Positions 36,590 through 47,281 are shown, counted from the stretch's first letter. The stretch is DNA of 64,000 nt from Gnetum montanum (GCA_015680685.1 MNCI01027277.1:195001-259000), one strand, 5' to 3'. Notes: generated from the letters alone by a model not told the origin. Numbers and translations are program-made.

Positions 36590-37218
36590 CCCTGACAAAA
36601 AAAAATGAAAGGGTTGGATTTTTGCATTGGCATTTTGCGTGTTGGATTTTTGGGTTGGCTTTTTTCTAGAATGGATTGGCATTTTACATTGATGAGAGTA
36701 GTTGGCTTGTTGGCATTTTGCATTGGTTGGATTCTTTGGTTGGCATTTCTCATCCAAAGAGTTGGCATTTTTGCGTAGTTGGATTTTAAGTTTGCATTCA
36801 AGAACATAGTTGACACACTTTGAGCATTCTGGTCATTCTTGAATTCTCGATGCACTTTTGGCATTGTATAACTTATTATACACCTTTCAAACAAGGAAAA
36901 GATTTGAAGCTGTGACCTTGTGGTAGTGCATTTTCTTACCCCAATTTATTCTATTATCTCTTTATTTTTATCATTATTTGGCATTATTTTCTTCATTCCT
37001 ACATTTATTGATTATCGGCTTTACTTCATGTATTTTGCATTCAAATAAATGTTCATGTAAGCTTTAGTTACACTAATTAAGTCCTTGTCTAATTGACTAG
37101 ATTGTTCAGGGTGTCTCACTTCCATTTTATCCAGCATGACCCTCACATGGATCTAGGGTTAAACTGTTCACTTGGCAACCTATCAGTGTTCCAGCCACCG
37201 ATGTTTTCAGTTACTACA

Positions 37219-37462
37219 ATTTTTGGAACTAGAAGGAGGACCTTTTAGTGCCCATTTTTGTGTCTCATGGGTAGTCCTGAATACTCTCTATACCTCGTTA
37301 CTTATTAGCATAAACATGACACCCTTGTAGTTGTTTATGCATTGTGTGGTATAGGCTGGTCGCAACGGTGGTTTGTTTGGAACCCTGCAAGATAAAAAGC
37401 CCATGATCGTCACTTCATCTCTTTGTTTTTCTTGCTCATAAAGCATTTTCAGCATTGCAAAA
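37219..37462 (+). other. E4 leader
   Basis: Noncoding stretch between the 5' LTR and the gag ATG. The first bases (ATTTTTGGAACTAGAAGG) do not match a tRNA 3' end I can name, so the PBS is unresolved. Confidence 0.5.
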
Positions 37463-40130
37463 ATGATTTCCTCAACCACCTCCATTGCTACCTCTAATAT
37501 TGAGATCCCTTTTTCAGTTCAAGGTATCATGGGTGCCAATCAATTGCCTAGCCTAGTGCAAGAGCCATGCCAATCTCTCAGGATCCAAAACTGATCACCT
37601 AAGAGCTAGGCACAACATACTAAGCTTTACAATTTCCTCTTTGCTAAGGTCCAAGAGAATCTACCCTTAGATGCCCAAGAACTCCAAGATAAATGTCACT
37701 TTGAGTTCCTTTACTGCAATGGGAGGGAATTTACCCCTACTTCTGGTGATTTAATCCCCTTAATGAAAATGTATCAATGGATCTTAGATCAGCTGATATA
37801 GATAGGTAGGTCTAGGGAGCAGCGAGACACAACTTCTAACTATGAAAAGGCATTTGAGGATGGCCAAGAGGACCTAGATTCCCAGTTCGATGGAGGGGGT
37901 CAAACTAACCCTGCGACTATCCCTCTTGCCCCATCCTTCTGGTTGAACCTGCTCTTCACAACTTCTCCCTTTATGCTCACATCTATCCAATTGTAAATTG
38001 TAGTTTCATCAGCCACAGGAAGCCATGCCATGCCCTCTACGTATCAATATGCCTATTCCTCCATCTCATTTCCAAGAAATATCCCCCCACAATTTGTTCC
38101 CCAATCCATCCTTTCATTGTACCACGCATCAATCATGGCTACCTTGCCTTACATGCACATGGTACCTACATTTCAGTTGCATACAGTGTCCACATCCATT
38201 CTAGTATCTACACCTATTCCACCATCAATAGTGGACCCACCCCCAACCACATGGTGGACCCCATTCACTTCCCCATGCTTTGCAACCTTCCCAAATGTCC
38301 CACTGCGCTCACCATCAAATGTACTAGGTCTCGCAAATGGTACAACCAAGTGTGGGATTGTGGTTTGCCCCATCGATCACACTACCAACCTATCCTGTGG
38401 CACCACCAGTGGCTGCTACTCCAATAGCACCATCCACTCGGTGGTGGATAGCATAAGCAACACCCTTCGTAGGGGCTCCCCCAACGACACCACCTATGAG
38501 CTAGGTTGCTACCCTTGCCATGTCATCAATGGTGGCTACCCCCACAACTTTGCAACTATCTACATCATCCCCAAGTCTGGACCAAGCATTCCAGCTTATC
38601 CAAACCCTTATTGAAAAAATTAAGTTCTTGAAGGCTACTGGTTCTGACACAGTACAAGTCGTGGATTTCTACCATGACGATCCCATCAGCTTGGCAGTCC
38701 CCATGCTCACATTACTCCCCAGGATGCCACTTCCCCACTTTACAAAATACAATGGGGAGAGTGACCCCAATGCACATCTCTTGACATTTAGATTTGAGTC
38801 CCTTCTACTACAAAAATCACCACATACCATCATCTGAATCTTTTCTTTGTCTCTAACGAGGAAAGCTTTGGACTAGTACTGCATGCTCCTGTGCTCTTCT
38901 ATCTCAACCCTAGAGGAGTTGCTGACTTAATTCATAACTCATTTAAAGTATAACTTAAGACCAGAGGTTATGCTAGATCAGTTAATGAGCATTAAGTAAG
39001 ATCCACTGGAATTAGTCTAGAAATTTATACAGTGGTGGAGCGCTACCTTGAATGAGACCCATGAGCCTATCATGGAGGCCCATCTATTGGCCATATTTAA
39101 AGGTGTAGTGAATGAATTTATTTAGTCCAAACTATACTACCTCTCTCCACAAACTCTTAGTCAAGATTTTGCCTAGACCAAGAGCATTCAAGACATAGTT
39201 GAGGCAAGTAAAGATCTGGCCTATTTTGCATACAAAAACACATATGTCTAGAAGAACAAAGATAAGGGTAAGGTTGCAATAGCCATAGTGGCCACTGTGG
39301 CAAATGAAGCCAAGCCCAACAACAAGAATAAAAAAAATATAACCACTATGCCAACTAACCCTGCACCCAGCCCAAGAAATGCTACTGAACCCTCCACATT
39401 GGCACCCGAAGCATCCACCCCACCTAAGCCTAACTTCAATCATAAAGATCTCTCTAAATACACCCCTCTGCTTGTCAAGCCTTTAGAACTTTTGAAGCAA
39501 TTACTAGGGGTGGGGTACATTCAACACAATCAGATGTCAGAGGAGGCAATCAAAAGGTAGCAATGGTATTATGAACTCCTTAGAAACCCCTCCTTGGCTT
39601 TGCCCAATGAGCCCCCAGTTCCTAAGAATTTCAGGCTAGAGTGGTTCTGTGACTACCATCAACTTTGTGGTTACAACACAGACTACTATTTAGCATTAAA
39701 GGATGATATTCAATGAATGATTGATTAGGGGAAGTTGGTTCTAGATGAAAGCAACCCCGTCTACCCCAAGAATAAATCTATGCATGCTTACAAAGACCCA
39801 CTTAATGCCAACAATGTTGGCTACATCATCAACACTATTGGTGTAGACGGTAATCCCAAATAACCTTAACAATCTTTTGTGGTTCACGTGCCTTAGCATA
39901 GTGCACCAACACGAGTAGCGGCTAGAAAAATGTTGTACCAACCATTTGTCCTAAATCTTCCTCCTCGAACATTTTCCCTTGCATATTTTTTAAACAAGAC
40001 CACACCACTGCCTGCACTAACACCATGAACATCATTCATCATTAGGGGGCCAAACTACTCAATCGCCCCTACCCTGCATAAGATAGCATCGTAGCCTTCT
40101 TGTCCAAGGAAATGAGAAGAGCATTTGATA
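37463..40130 (+). pseudogene. E4: gag
   Basis: Homologue of E2 gag. ATG 37463 begins the N-terminal region; YNFLFAKVQENL (37628) matches YNFICVKIQANL of E2. A proline-rich linker (to about 38500) has a frame change between 38030 and 38520; the core then runs in one frame with stops: FTKYNGESDPNAHLLTF (about 38736), FIQWWSATLNE, WFCDYHQLCGYNTDYY (about 39640). In this zinc-knuckle-like motif the last Cys position is Tyr (TAT); the E2 copy has Phe there. Weak PFxxRxP-type repeats follow. Confidence 0.8.
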
Positions 40131-40379
40131 GATGAAGCAGCAATGGAATGTACCACCCCAAGTCCTTTCAAGCCTACCCCTTCATCCTCTGCATCTACGT
40201 CTACCTTGTCACCAAAAGTTAACGCTGCTATGCATGCGTGGTCATCACCACCTCACCCAAAAGGGTTTGATCCCAAACTTAAAGCTGCTCCTCCTTGAGA
40301 AATTCGTCTCCTAGGATGAATGGAAGAGAAGAAGGATAGTAAAAAATAGGAAGGTGGATGAGACCTCTTAAGAACTCTT

Positions 40380-41187
40380 ACTTAGGTCAAGTAGCCTCTA
40401 AAACAAAAGAACATAACATTGAGCCTATATGACCTGATAATGACTTCCATTGCACACCGTGAGGCTCTGGTTTGCAAGTTAACAATAATAATAGTTGATG
40501 AGAACATGGCAGTAGAAGAGAAAGAAATTCATTTGGTTATGATTCCTTCTATGCCTGGAGAATTGCAACCATCCTAATTGAAATTCTATGATGACTCCAT
40601 TAGGGGAGACCCTAGAAAGGGTCAGGTAACTATAGCACCTCTATTCATCACAATTTAGGTTGGCCAACATAAGATTTGAAGAGTACACATTGTGGAAAAA
40701 ATGGGTTTGGTGGACCAAATCAAACCCATGAGAATGTCATGTTTGAAGTCATTCAATGGGGCATGGGTCATGGTGAAAGGCATTGTCCATATTGACATTG
40801 TGGCAGGGGACCAGTTTCCCACCAATGCAATGTTTATCATGGTGGAAGAGATGCCTAAGTTTAATATGATCCTAGGAAGGTCATGGTTATCCCAACTTAG
40901 GACCATCTCTTCATCTATACATCAAGAAATCCATCTACCCTACACAGGCCAGGAGGTGGTGATCCATAGTGATGAGGTGGCAATGTAGGCAATAAACAAT
41001 GTAGATATGGAGTAGGGTTAGGAGGTCATAACCTCTAAGAACGAGGCACCTATCTTTGTCGACATTAACTATTTGACGAGATAGCCAGACAAACATGCTG
41101 GCTTAGAAAATGAAACTGTGTGGGATGAGTTGCCTTTTCAAGTGGAAGATGATGATGTAGAAGAATACCACAATAAAGCCTCTTAGC
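40380..41187 (+). pseudogene. E4: protease, active site deleted
   Basis: Same frame as gag. The protein runs RVHI directly into VEKMGLVDQIKP (about 40681-40720). E2 has some 13 more codons here, including the Asp-containing loop, so the catalytic residue is gone. The C-terminal part is well kept: GDQFPTNAMF, MILGRSWLSQL (about 40866) and HQEIHLPYTG. An acidic tail ends at the TAG 41185-41187. The element cannot process its own polyprotein. Confidence 0.75.
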
Positions 41188-41389
41188 CTTACGTGTCACC
41201 AAATCCATGATGGGTTAGAAAGTAGTTGTGAGGATGATTGTTACTTATATAGCGTAGCAACTCCAATGCCTCCTACCCAGTTAACATCCATTGTAAATTT
41301 ATTTCTTATTTGCTTCACATTCATTCATCTACATTAGGTGCCTAACTTATTCTTTTAAACCATTCACACATCCTATATTTACATTACAC

Positions 41390-41760
41390 CACGGCCTGCT
41401 AATGCCTAAAACTAGCAAAATCCTTTATTTAGATTACACCACTGTGGCACGCTAAGGCCTAAAACTGGCAAAATTTTCCATTTACATTACGTCCCAGCCT
41501 GCTAAGTCCTAAAACTAGAAAAAATTTCCATCCACATCACCCCATGGCCCACTAAGGCCTAAAACTGGCAAAATTCTTACCCCACATATCCACAATGGCC
41601 CAAAATGGCCTAAAACTAGTGATGGCCTGGAATGGCTTTAAACTACCACTGTGGCCCGCCAAGGCCTAAAAATGGCTATTCGAAGAAAAAAATAAATAAT
41701 AATAAAAAAATTCTATTTCTTGTCACCTAACAATGGCCCGAAATGGCCTAAAACTAAGAC
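41390..41760 (+). repeat. E4 post-protease repeat array
   Basis: Eight units of 'ggcccgctaaggcctaaaactggcaaaa' (near 41393, 41444, 41493, 41546, 41596, 41624, 41654, 41733), mostly 50 bp apart. Forms the downstream border of the antisense gene. Confidence 0.85.
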
Positions 41761-42027
41761 AAAAAAAGATAAAAATGAATAACATAGATAATGCACAAGT
41801 CAGAATAAAATGAATCTTATCATAATTCATCTTCCATTTAAAGTATCAATTAAATAACGGTTGCAATATTCTTTGAAAATTACAAATAGGATCCCTTGCT
41901 ATCATACATCATCTTCCTCTACATCATCTTCCTCTACATCATCATTCTCACCCTTAGAGGACCTTATATCTTCGTTTGGATTTTGTATCATAGAAAATGA
42001 AGTAGTCAGCTAGAGTCACAATAAAAA

Positions 42028-42889
42028 CTAGAATGAAATAAGTAGTTGCACCACAAGAAAGTGATCAACTTGAGATAGCCCCATGTCTATCTTAGGGGGT
42101 ATCCAATCCAAGCGGGTTGCAAGGCATTTACAGACCTTCTCTTCAGTAATGTCTGCCCAATGCCTATCTCCCAAGTCAATGTTTGCTACAACTTTCTCCT
42201 TTTCAACAACCATCCACCTCAGTGGCCCTTGAGAAAAGGAGGCAGTGGTAGTCCCACCCATGGGGAAACTCACTTCTTGTTCAAGGGATTCACTAATCAT
42301 CACTTGTTGCATAAACTTGTCATAAGCCCCAGAAGCACCAATGACATTGAGAAACACTTCATGAGTATACAACTAAATAGAAGCATCTCGAAATTGTTTA
42401 TGGTAGGTGGCATGTTCCATTTTATACATATGCTTGTGGTTTTTCTAAGACTACCTCGACTCATAAACTCTTGCACTATAATCTTTCCAATCCTAGTTCT
42501 TCTAGTCCAACAAGTCCATTTGCGTATGCTACTCTATTATTTCACACGTGGCCTCATTGTTGCACCACATGTCCATCCAATATTTTGCATAATCAATGAT
42601 GACTGTGCATCAACTACCATCATTGATATCCTGGGCCAAAAGAAACACATTCCTAGAGTGGAGGTCTCCCACCTCGATGGTTAGATTTTCCTTCTCTTTC
42701 TCAAGTCGCTGAACCCATTTTCACAGGTCTTCGTTTACGCACCTACACTCCCACAAGGGGCATCCAAAGACAATGCACATTCACTAGCCTTGTCATATAT
42801 GCAATGAGGTACTTTAGTTACTTCTGGTAAGAATGCAGGCACAACGTTGACCTTGACTGCTTGTTTCAGGTCCCACTTGGGGTGAGAGG
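42028..42889 (-). pseudogene. E4 antisense gene, exon F: coiled-coil-like C-terminal part
   Basis: Starts after the CATTTAACAG acceptor. One frame with several stops contains KWVQRLEKEKENLTIEV (coiled-coil-like) and ends with a well-kept block: YTHEVFLNVIGASGAYDKFM, SFPMGGTTTASFSQGPLRW, ANIDLGDRHWADITEEKVCK. The stop is at 42028-42030. An acidic tail (ENDDVEEDDVEEDDV) near 41905-41950 may be a last exon, as in E2. E5 leaves the window before this part. No family recognised. Confidence 0.5.
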
Positions 42890-42998
42890 CTGTTAAATGC
42901 ACACCAAAATGCATTAGTCATAGTAGTGTAGCAAAGTTTAGCAATCCAAAAAGCCTAGCATAGTAATTTAAAAAGCCTAGCATATCTACTTCACTCAC

Positions 42999-43183
42999 CC
43001 ACTTCTAGATTGATCTGCTTTAAATAGCCAATCATGTCATCAACCACCCCCTTCATGAAGGCAAACCTATCAGGGTTCTTGACCCATGGTTGCAAGAGGA
43101 TCAAAGAGGGATCTATAGTGTCAATAGCAGTGTCTACCACATAACCAAATGTGTTAGTTATGACCGAGTGGACTACAATAAAG
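42999..43183 (-). pseudogene. E4 antisense gene, exon E
   Basis: Between a CTCATCAG acceptor (43184-43185) and a strong GTGAGT donor. Encodes about 60 residues (TNTFGYVVDTAIDTIDPSLI, RFAFMKGVVDDMIGYLKQIN). The intron that follows is 109 bp (42890-42998), has GT-AG ends (CATTTAACAG acceptor) and contains TGCTAGGC/ATGCTAGG words. No family recognised. Confidence 0.55.
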
Positions 43184-43221
43184 CTGATGAGCAACACAAA
43201 TGATAGTGTAAAGGCTCCTAC

Positions 43222-43732
43222 CTAGCAAACCCTCATGGGTGATAGTAGGGGGGGGGAGGTCACCCATCGATATACTGTTGAATATGCAGTCAAACTCACT
43301 AGCATCAAGTTGTAGCTCCCCTTCTTCTTGTTGACTCAATAGCATGGCAGCATCCTTTGTGTTCATCTACTCCTCCAACGCTGAACTACATTTAGCAAAG
43401 GGATCATTGACAAAGGTCCCTTCGTGGTTGACACAAGCCTCTTCTTTATTTGCTGGGATTCTTCTTTCTATGATACTTGCCTATTCTTCATCAATAGGAG
43501 TGTCCTCCTTATTAGCAGGGAAGTCCTCCTCATCGATAGAAATGCCCTCATTAGTAGGAATGTTCTCCTCATCAATAGGAGCCCTTTCCTTTATGGTAGA
43601 ACCTCCTTCACTCTTTACCTGGGCCCTTTTCTCTATGGCAGAGGCCCCTACATCTTTATTAGTCATCCCTGTTTTAGGGGCCATCACCTCTTCTTCACCT
43701 TCTTGTTCTTCTTCTTCTTTTTCTAGAAAAGT
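43222..43732 (-). pseudogene. E4 antisense gene, exon D: acidic repeat region
   Basis: After the acceptor CTTTTCTAG (43733-43734): a Glu-rich start (KEEEEQEGEEEV), then degenerate 11-14-residue acidic repeats (ERAPIDEENIPT, ISIDEEDFPA, DTPIDEE), then MNTKDAAMLLSQQEEGELQL and FNSISMGDL. E5 exon D has the same plan. Likely a disordered acidic region. Confidence 0.65.
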
Positions 43733-43862
43733 GTGTTCACATTAGGCAAAAGTAGACTAACTTGAAACAAATGCTACATTATGATACACTACCTAGGGTA
43801 GCATAACGTAGCAAGCATTAACCAAAATAATGAAGAGGAAAATAAAAGAAGGAAACATTTAC

Positions 43863-44895
43863 CAATGGGAGGCTGTATTTTGTGAAGCTTGAACCACAAT
43901 TTCTACCCCCTTCTTCATTCTTACAAGGAGGCTCCTCAACTAGGCAAGACCTTTTTCATTGTAGCTTAGTTGCAACCATCTTTGCAATGAGGCATTTCCC
44001 TTATGATACACTACCTGTAGTAGTAGGGGATGCCTCTCCTATGCTGTCCTAGCCACAGAAGTTTTGGGCGACCCTGATCCCTAGTTGTCATTAAAAATGA
44101 TTTTGGGATCCTAGGATCAGGTGGTGTGGAAGACTTGGCAAATTCATGGTTTGGAAATCTGGTTATGATTTTGTAGCACACAGACTCCATTCTCATGGAC
44201 TACCAATAATTCTATGAAGTGCTACAAGTAGGCTACAAAGAAGGCATGATGCACATTGAAATGGGATTTAGGCTTCTTACGAAGCTTGATCATTTTAGCC
44301 TACAAACCTTTTCAAAGATTCTTGGCCCAATTGTAACAGGCCCCCTCTTCCATGACCTCTCTCATTATCCAAGCTTGCTCAATCCCAATGATTTTTCCTT
44401 GGGAGAGTAGCTTGGGGAAAGCATGGGCACGGAAGATGGGGTAAATCGTTTTGTCCACTCTTATCCTATCCTCTTCAATATGGATCCCCTTGGGGCCCTT
44501 CTCTGCCCCTAGCCATTCCTCAATGTCCCTCTGATGGTTTGCCTCCTTTTTAATCTTTCCTTCCATAGGGAGGTCATTAGAAGGAACACCGAAAATATCC
44601 ACAAATAGTTGGTCATTAATCTCAAGCAGCACTAGCACACCATGGACACATGTGTGGAAGTAGTCTGCTCTTTTAGAAAAGGAGTTGACTAGGGTAAGCA
44701 TCTTAGTAGTAGGGATGTTTGGGTTGATGGCCAAGAACAACTCCATGAGCCCAGCATCCCAAAGGTTGTTGACAAGCAATTCTGGAGCGCCGTTGCAGAG
44801 CTAGCATTGGGTTTTGTCCACCTCCACATACTTGAAATAAATGTTAGCCTCATTATGCCCAGAGGTGATCATGGTGACCTCCTGGGATTTCTTTG
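43863..44895 (-). pseudogene. E4 antisense gene, exon C
   Basis: About 1.03 kb (E5: 1043 bp). After SQEVTMITSGH it has NNLWDAGLMELFLAINPNIP, FHTCVHGVLVLLEINDQLF, IFGVPSNDLP and AWIMREVMEEG; all align with E5 exon C. The block 'hydrophobic helix - VxxEIxDQLFxDxFxVPxxxLP' recalls N-terminal domains of plant retroelement accessory proteins, but I cannot name a family. The acceptor AG seen in E5 (GCAATAG) is TGA here, so the 111-bp intron ahead may no longer splice. Donor GTAAAT at 43862. Confidence 0.65.
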
Positions 44896-45006
44896 TCATT
44901 GTAGCAGTTTAAAAAAAGAAAAAGTAAAAATTTGAAGAAAATAAAAATAGAAGAAAAATAGAAATAACACTCGAACATGCAAACATAAACTCACAGTGTA
45001 GCATAC

Positions 45007-45281
45007 CAAGCTTAAATGGTGATGAAAATGGTGGGAGATCCACCAACACATCTTCAATGGTGATCGGCCTAAGGGATGCCCAATCCTTATCCAACCATCT
45101 GACCTCCTTATAGCTCTTGTAAAACTAGGAGTACTAGGTTGGATAGGTTTGGTACTCATGCCCACATTGGCCTATCACACCAACGTGCACACTCTTAGTG
45201 GAGGAAAACTTCCATAACGTCATCTATGCCAAGGCTAAGGCATTAGTATCATCATGAAGCCCACTCTTATCGATATAAAAC
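45007..45281 (-). pseudogene. E4 antisense gene, exon B
   Basis: 275 bp, exactly the length of E5 exon B. Acceptor TGTTACTAG at 45282-45283, donor GTATGC at 45001-45006. The protein starts FYIDKSGLH and ends with WASLRPITIEDVLVDLPPF (E5: WASH-PITVDDVQVELPPF). Three stops. No family recognised. Confidence 0.65.
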
Positions 45282-45376
45282 CTAGTAACACATAAAAAAA
45301 TCATACACACTATTAACATTGTTTCCTAGCATAGCATGCATTTCATAATGTGATAGAATATGTTTATAGAACTCAC

Positions 45377-45826
45377 CCTCCAGCACAATAAATGATTCCT
45401 GGCTGGTTCTGAAAATAGGTGCCCATGTTACAAGCAATGAACAACATGCTATACAAGTGGTAGAAATTATATTCAAGAATTTTCTCGATCCAAGTTAGAC
45501 ACCTCAAGATTTTTAGACGTTGACTGGATCCTCCTGCCTACTCGTCCTCGATTGATCCATTGGTCAGAAATTTCAGAATACCATATTTTGCCCCAAGAAA
45601 CAGGGTTTTTGTAATTGCGATTGCTACCTCCATTGACAAGTGTGACCAAACGATCAAACTAAAGTGTTGGAGGAGGAATTTTAGGAAGTCCCACATGCCT
45701 TCTCCGAACCAAACCACCTACTTCTCCATACATGCATGGGATGGAGGAACGTTAGCCACCAGTTCACTTAGGCAGCATAGAACCCCTACAATTTCTAGGA
45801 CAATCAAGATGGGCCTTAACATCACC
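45377..45826 (-). pseudogene. E4 antisense gene, exon A: FCP1/NIF-like HAD domain
   Basis: 450-bp block after a TGTTGTGTAG acceptor, ending at a GTGAGT donor. The frame reads LIVLEIVGVLCCLSE, then WDFLKFLLQHFSLIVWSHLS, then TKTLFLG, then YFQNQPGIIY. This order resembles plant FCP1-like phosphatases of the HAD fold (LxLDLNGVL; FLxFxxxxFxVxVWSS; NPPGTAIxP near the end). The nucleophile Asp of motif I is Glu, the second is Val and the late DDSP-type motif is lost, so it would be catalytically dead. E5 exon A (449 bp) carries the same substitutions. Assignment rests on motif order only. Confidence 0.5.
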
Positions 45827-46452
45827 CTACACAACACAATGAAAAATTTTAACATTATGTTTGAGTGAAGTTTGTATGTAGTGTAGTATAATTAGCCATT
45901 TGCAAATAGTGCAGTGTAACTCTTTCCTTGCATGTATCGTAGTAGAATCACAAGGGTAATAGCATAGTAATGCGATGTCACCGATGCATTGATCGAAAAG
46001 GTCTCACAACACACCGGCTTGGCATAGTAACAAAAAAATTAAATATGAATTTCAAACAAGAAATAATTTAATATGCTACTACTGTTTCAAAAAATCCTTT
46101 GATGTACAAAATGACTCACACTACACTGTGCTAAACACGTGTTACACTGTCAAGTCATGTCTATCGACAAACCCTCTTGAGGGCCGTATGCTATGCTATT
46201 CACATGCTAGGTTGCCAGAATCACCTAAACCTCTGTGGTGAGACAGTCATGGCAATGGTGTTCTGGGCGATACTACATGCAACCTTAGCATAGCGTTTGT
46301 ACAACTGTTGCATCCAAATTAGTAATAGCCACTGTGTAATGGCCAAAATGACAACCAAAATGGTGACAGAAATCATCGATTTCAAATCAAAAAATGAAAA
46401 AGGAAAGTAGAGAAAACAATAGCAACATAGAAAACAAATTCAACATAGCAAC

Positions 46453-46575
46453 TTAACAAGCCAATGAAGTCTCCTCTAGTACTGTGACGTGCACCTGCGA
46501 CAAACATCCTAGGGTGTCTTTCACCTCGTCCACCTTGGCAAGTGCTAGGTGTTTGCATTCTCTTTTATGTGTCAT
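46453..46575 (-). pseudogene. E4 antisense gene, first exon ORF (40 aa)
   Basis: MTHKRECKHL start, then AKVDEVKDTLGCLSQV. E5 has AKVDKVKEALGCLSKV at the same distance from its TATA box, ending at the same stop context (TAAGTTGCTATG). Short heptad-like hydrophobic spacing. Lower in the same exon (about 46260-46320) HFGHYTVAIT matches HFGHYAVVIT of E5. Confidence 0.55.
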
Positions 46576-46707
46576 TGTCTCGGTTGCAAATTCTTTCTTA
46601 ATTGCTATGCTAAATTTCCTTGCTCTTTATCAATACAACCACTCTACACTTTGGATGTGGGCTTTGCACTTACAATGAAAATGATGAGTTTACCAGGGGT
46701 AAACCCC

Positions 46708-46715
46708 TATTTATA
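46708..46715 (-). promoter_or_regulatory. TATA box of the E4 antisense gene
   Basis: Minus-strand GCTATAAATAGGGG followed by GGTAAACTCATCATTTTCATTG. E5 has the same TATA and the same downstream words on its antisense strand. Such sharing in otherwise decayed spacers marks a separate antisense promoter. Confidence 0.7.
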
Positions 46716-46884
46716 GCTAATGTAGTGAAAAAGAACTTGTCAATTTCACACCCGGTTAATGTGGGATGTTCCATACAACATACCACTCCCACCATAGCGT
46801 AGCATCACTATTTGCATCATAGTAGGTGGGCCCAACCAAAAAATTCGTCCCACCTTAGACTAGCAACTTACCTTTGCAAGAATA

Positions 46885-47190
46885 GTTTGTTAGTGGTATG
46901 TAAAAACCTTAAACTAATACAACATACCTATGCAAGAATAGCCTATTAGAGGTCCACAAAGACCTTAAACTAATAGTTTTAACCTTCACAAACATAACTT
47001 GTTAGTGGTCTGGAAAGACCTTAAACTAATACTTTTGACTCATAAATCTAACTCGTTAGCAGTCTACAAATACCTTAAACTAGCAGTTACGACTTACAAC
47101 TTGACCAAGTTAGCAGTTTGCAAAGACCTTAAACTAGTAGTTTTAAGATTCTGCATCTAGGCGGTCCGCTACGACCTTAAAATGGCAAAT
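46885..47190 (+). repeat. E4 pre-pol repeat array
   Basis: Six units of 'gttagtggtctggaaagaccttaaactaatac' spaced about 55 bp (near 46890, 46943, 47000, 47056, 47111, 47160; the last reads 'ggtccgctacgaccttaaaatggca'). Lies between the antisense promoter and pol. Confidence 0.85.
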
Positions 47191-47281
47191 TGCAAACTTT
47201 ATATCATAGTTTAGAATTATTTCAACTGTTCATATCTCATTGTTGCTTTGCAAATGTTTAATATGCACTATTGCTACAAAC

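Larger units (their letters stand above)
35529..37218 (+). repeat. LTR B2 (5' LTR of E4)
   Basis: Collinear with the 3' LTR of E4 from 'ataaaattttgagaccc' (35533) to the end TTACTACA (37218). In a 105-bp stretch I count about 12 differences, so roughly 10% divergence. The first 95 bp or so, which carry the nested hairpin in the 3' copy, are absent. TATA box at 36582-36589. Palindromic modules near 35820, 35940, 36150, 36288 and 36345. Confidence 0.85.
41905..46680 (-). pseudogene. E4 antisense gene: multi-exon accessory gene opposite to gag-pol
   Basis: Transcription unit on the strand opposite to gag and pol, filling the space between protease and pol. It has a TATA box at 46708-46715 and exon-like blocks 46453-46575, 45377-45826, 45007-45281, 43863-44895, 43222-43732, 42999-43183, 42028-42889 and an acidic tail near 41905-41990. 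Introns have GT starts and mostly AG ends. The first five blocks have homologues in the same order in E5, with matching lengths. Inferred role: an accessory protein captured from a host gene; introns survive because the genomic RNA is antisense to them. In-frame stops in several exons make this copy a pseudogene. Confidence 0.75.

Noticed and set aside
37219-37240. TTGGAACTAGAAGG as primer-binding site of E4
   Set aside because: No plant tRNA 3' end that I can name matches it; kept as unresolved.
42160-42684. Plus-strand ORF of 174 codons in E4
   Set aside because: Antisense shadow of exon F of the minus-strand gene, which is the frame with recognisable composition.
43344-43745. Ser/Leu-rich plus-strand ORFs opposite the acidic exon
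   Set aside because: Reverse complement of the Glu-rich exon D; the acidic frame is conserved in E5.
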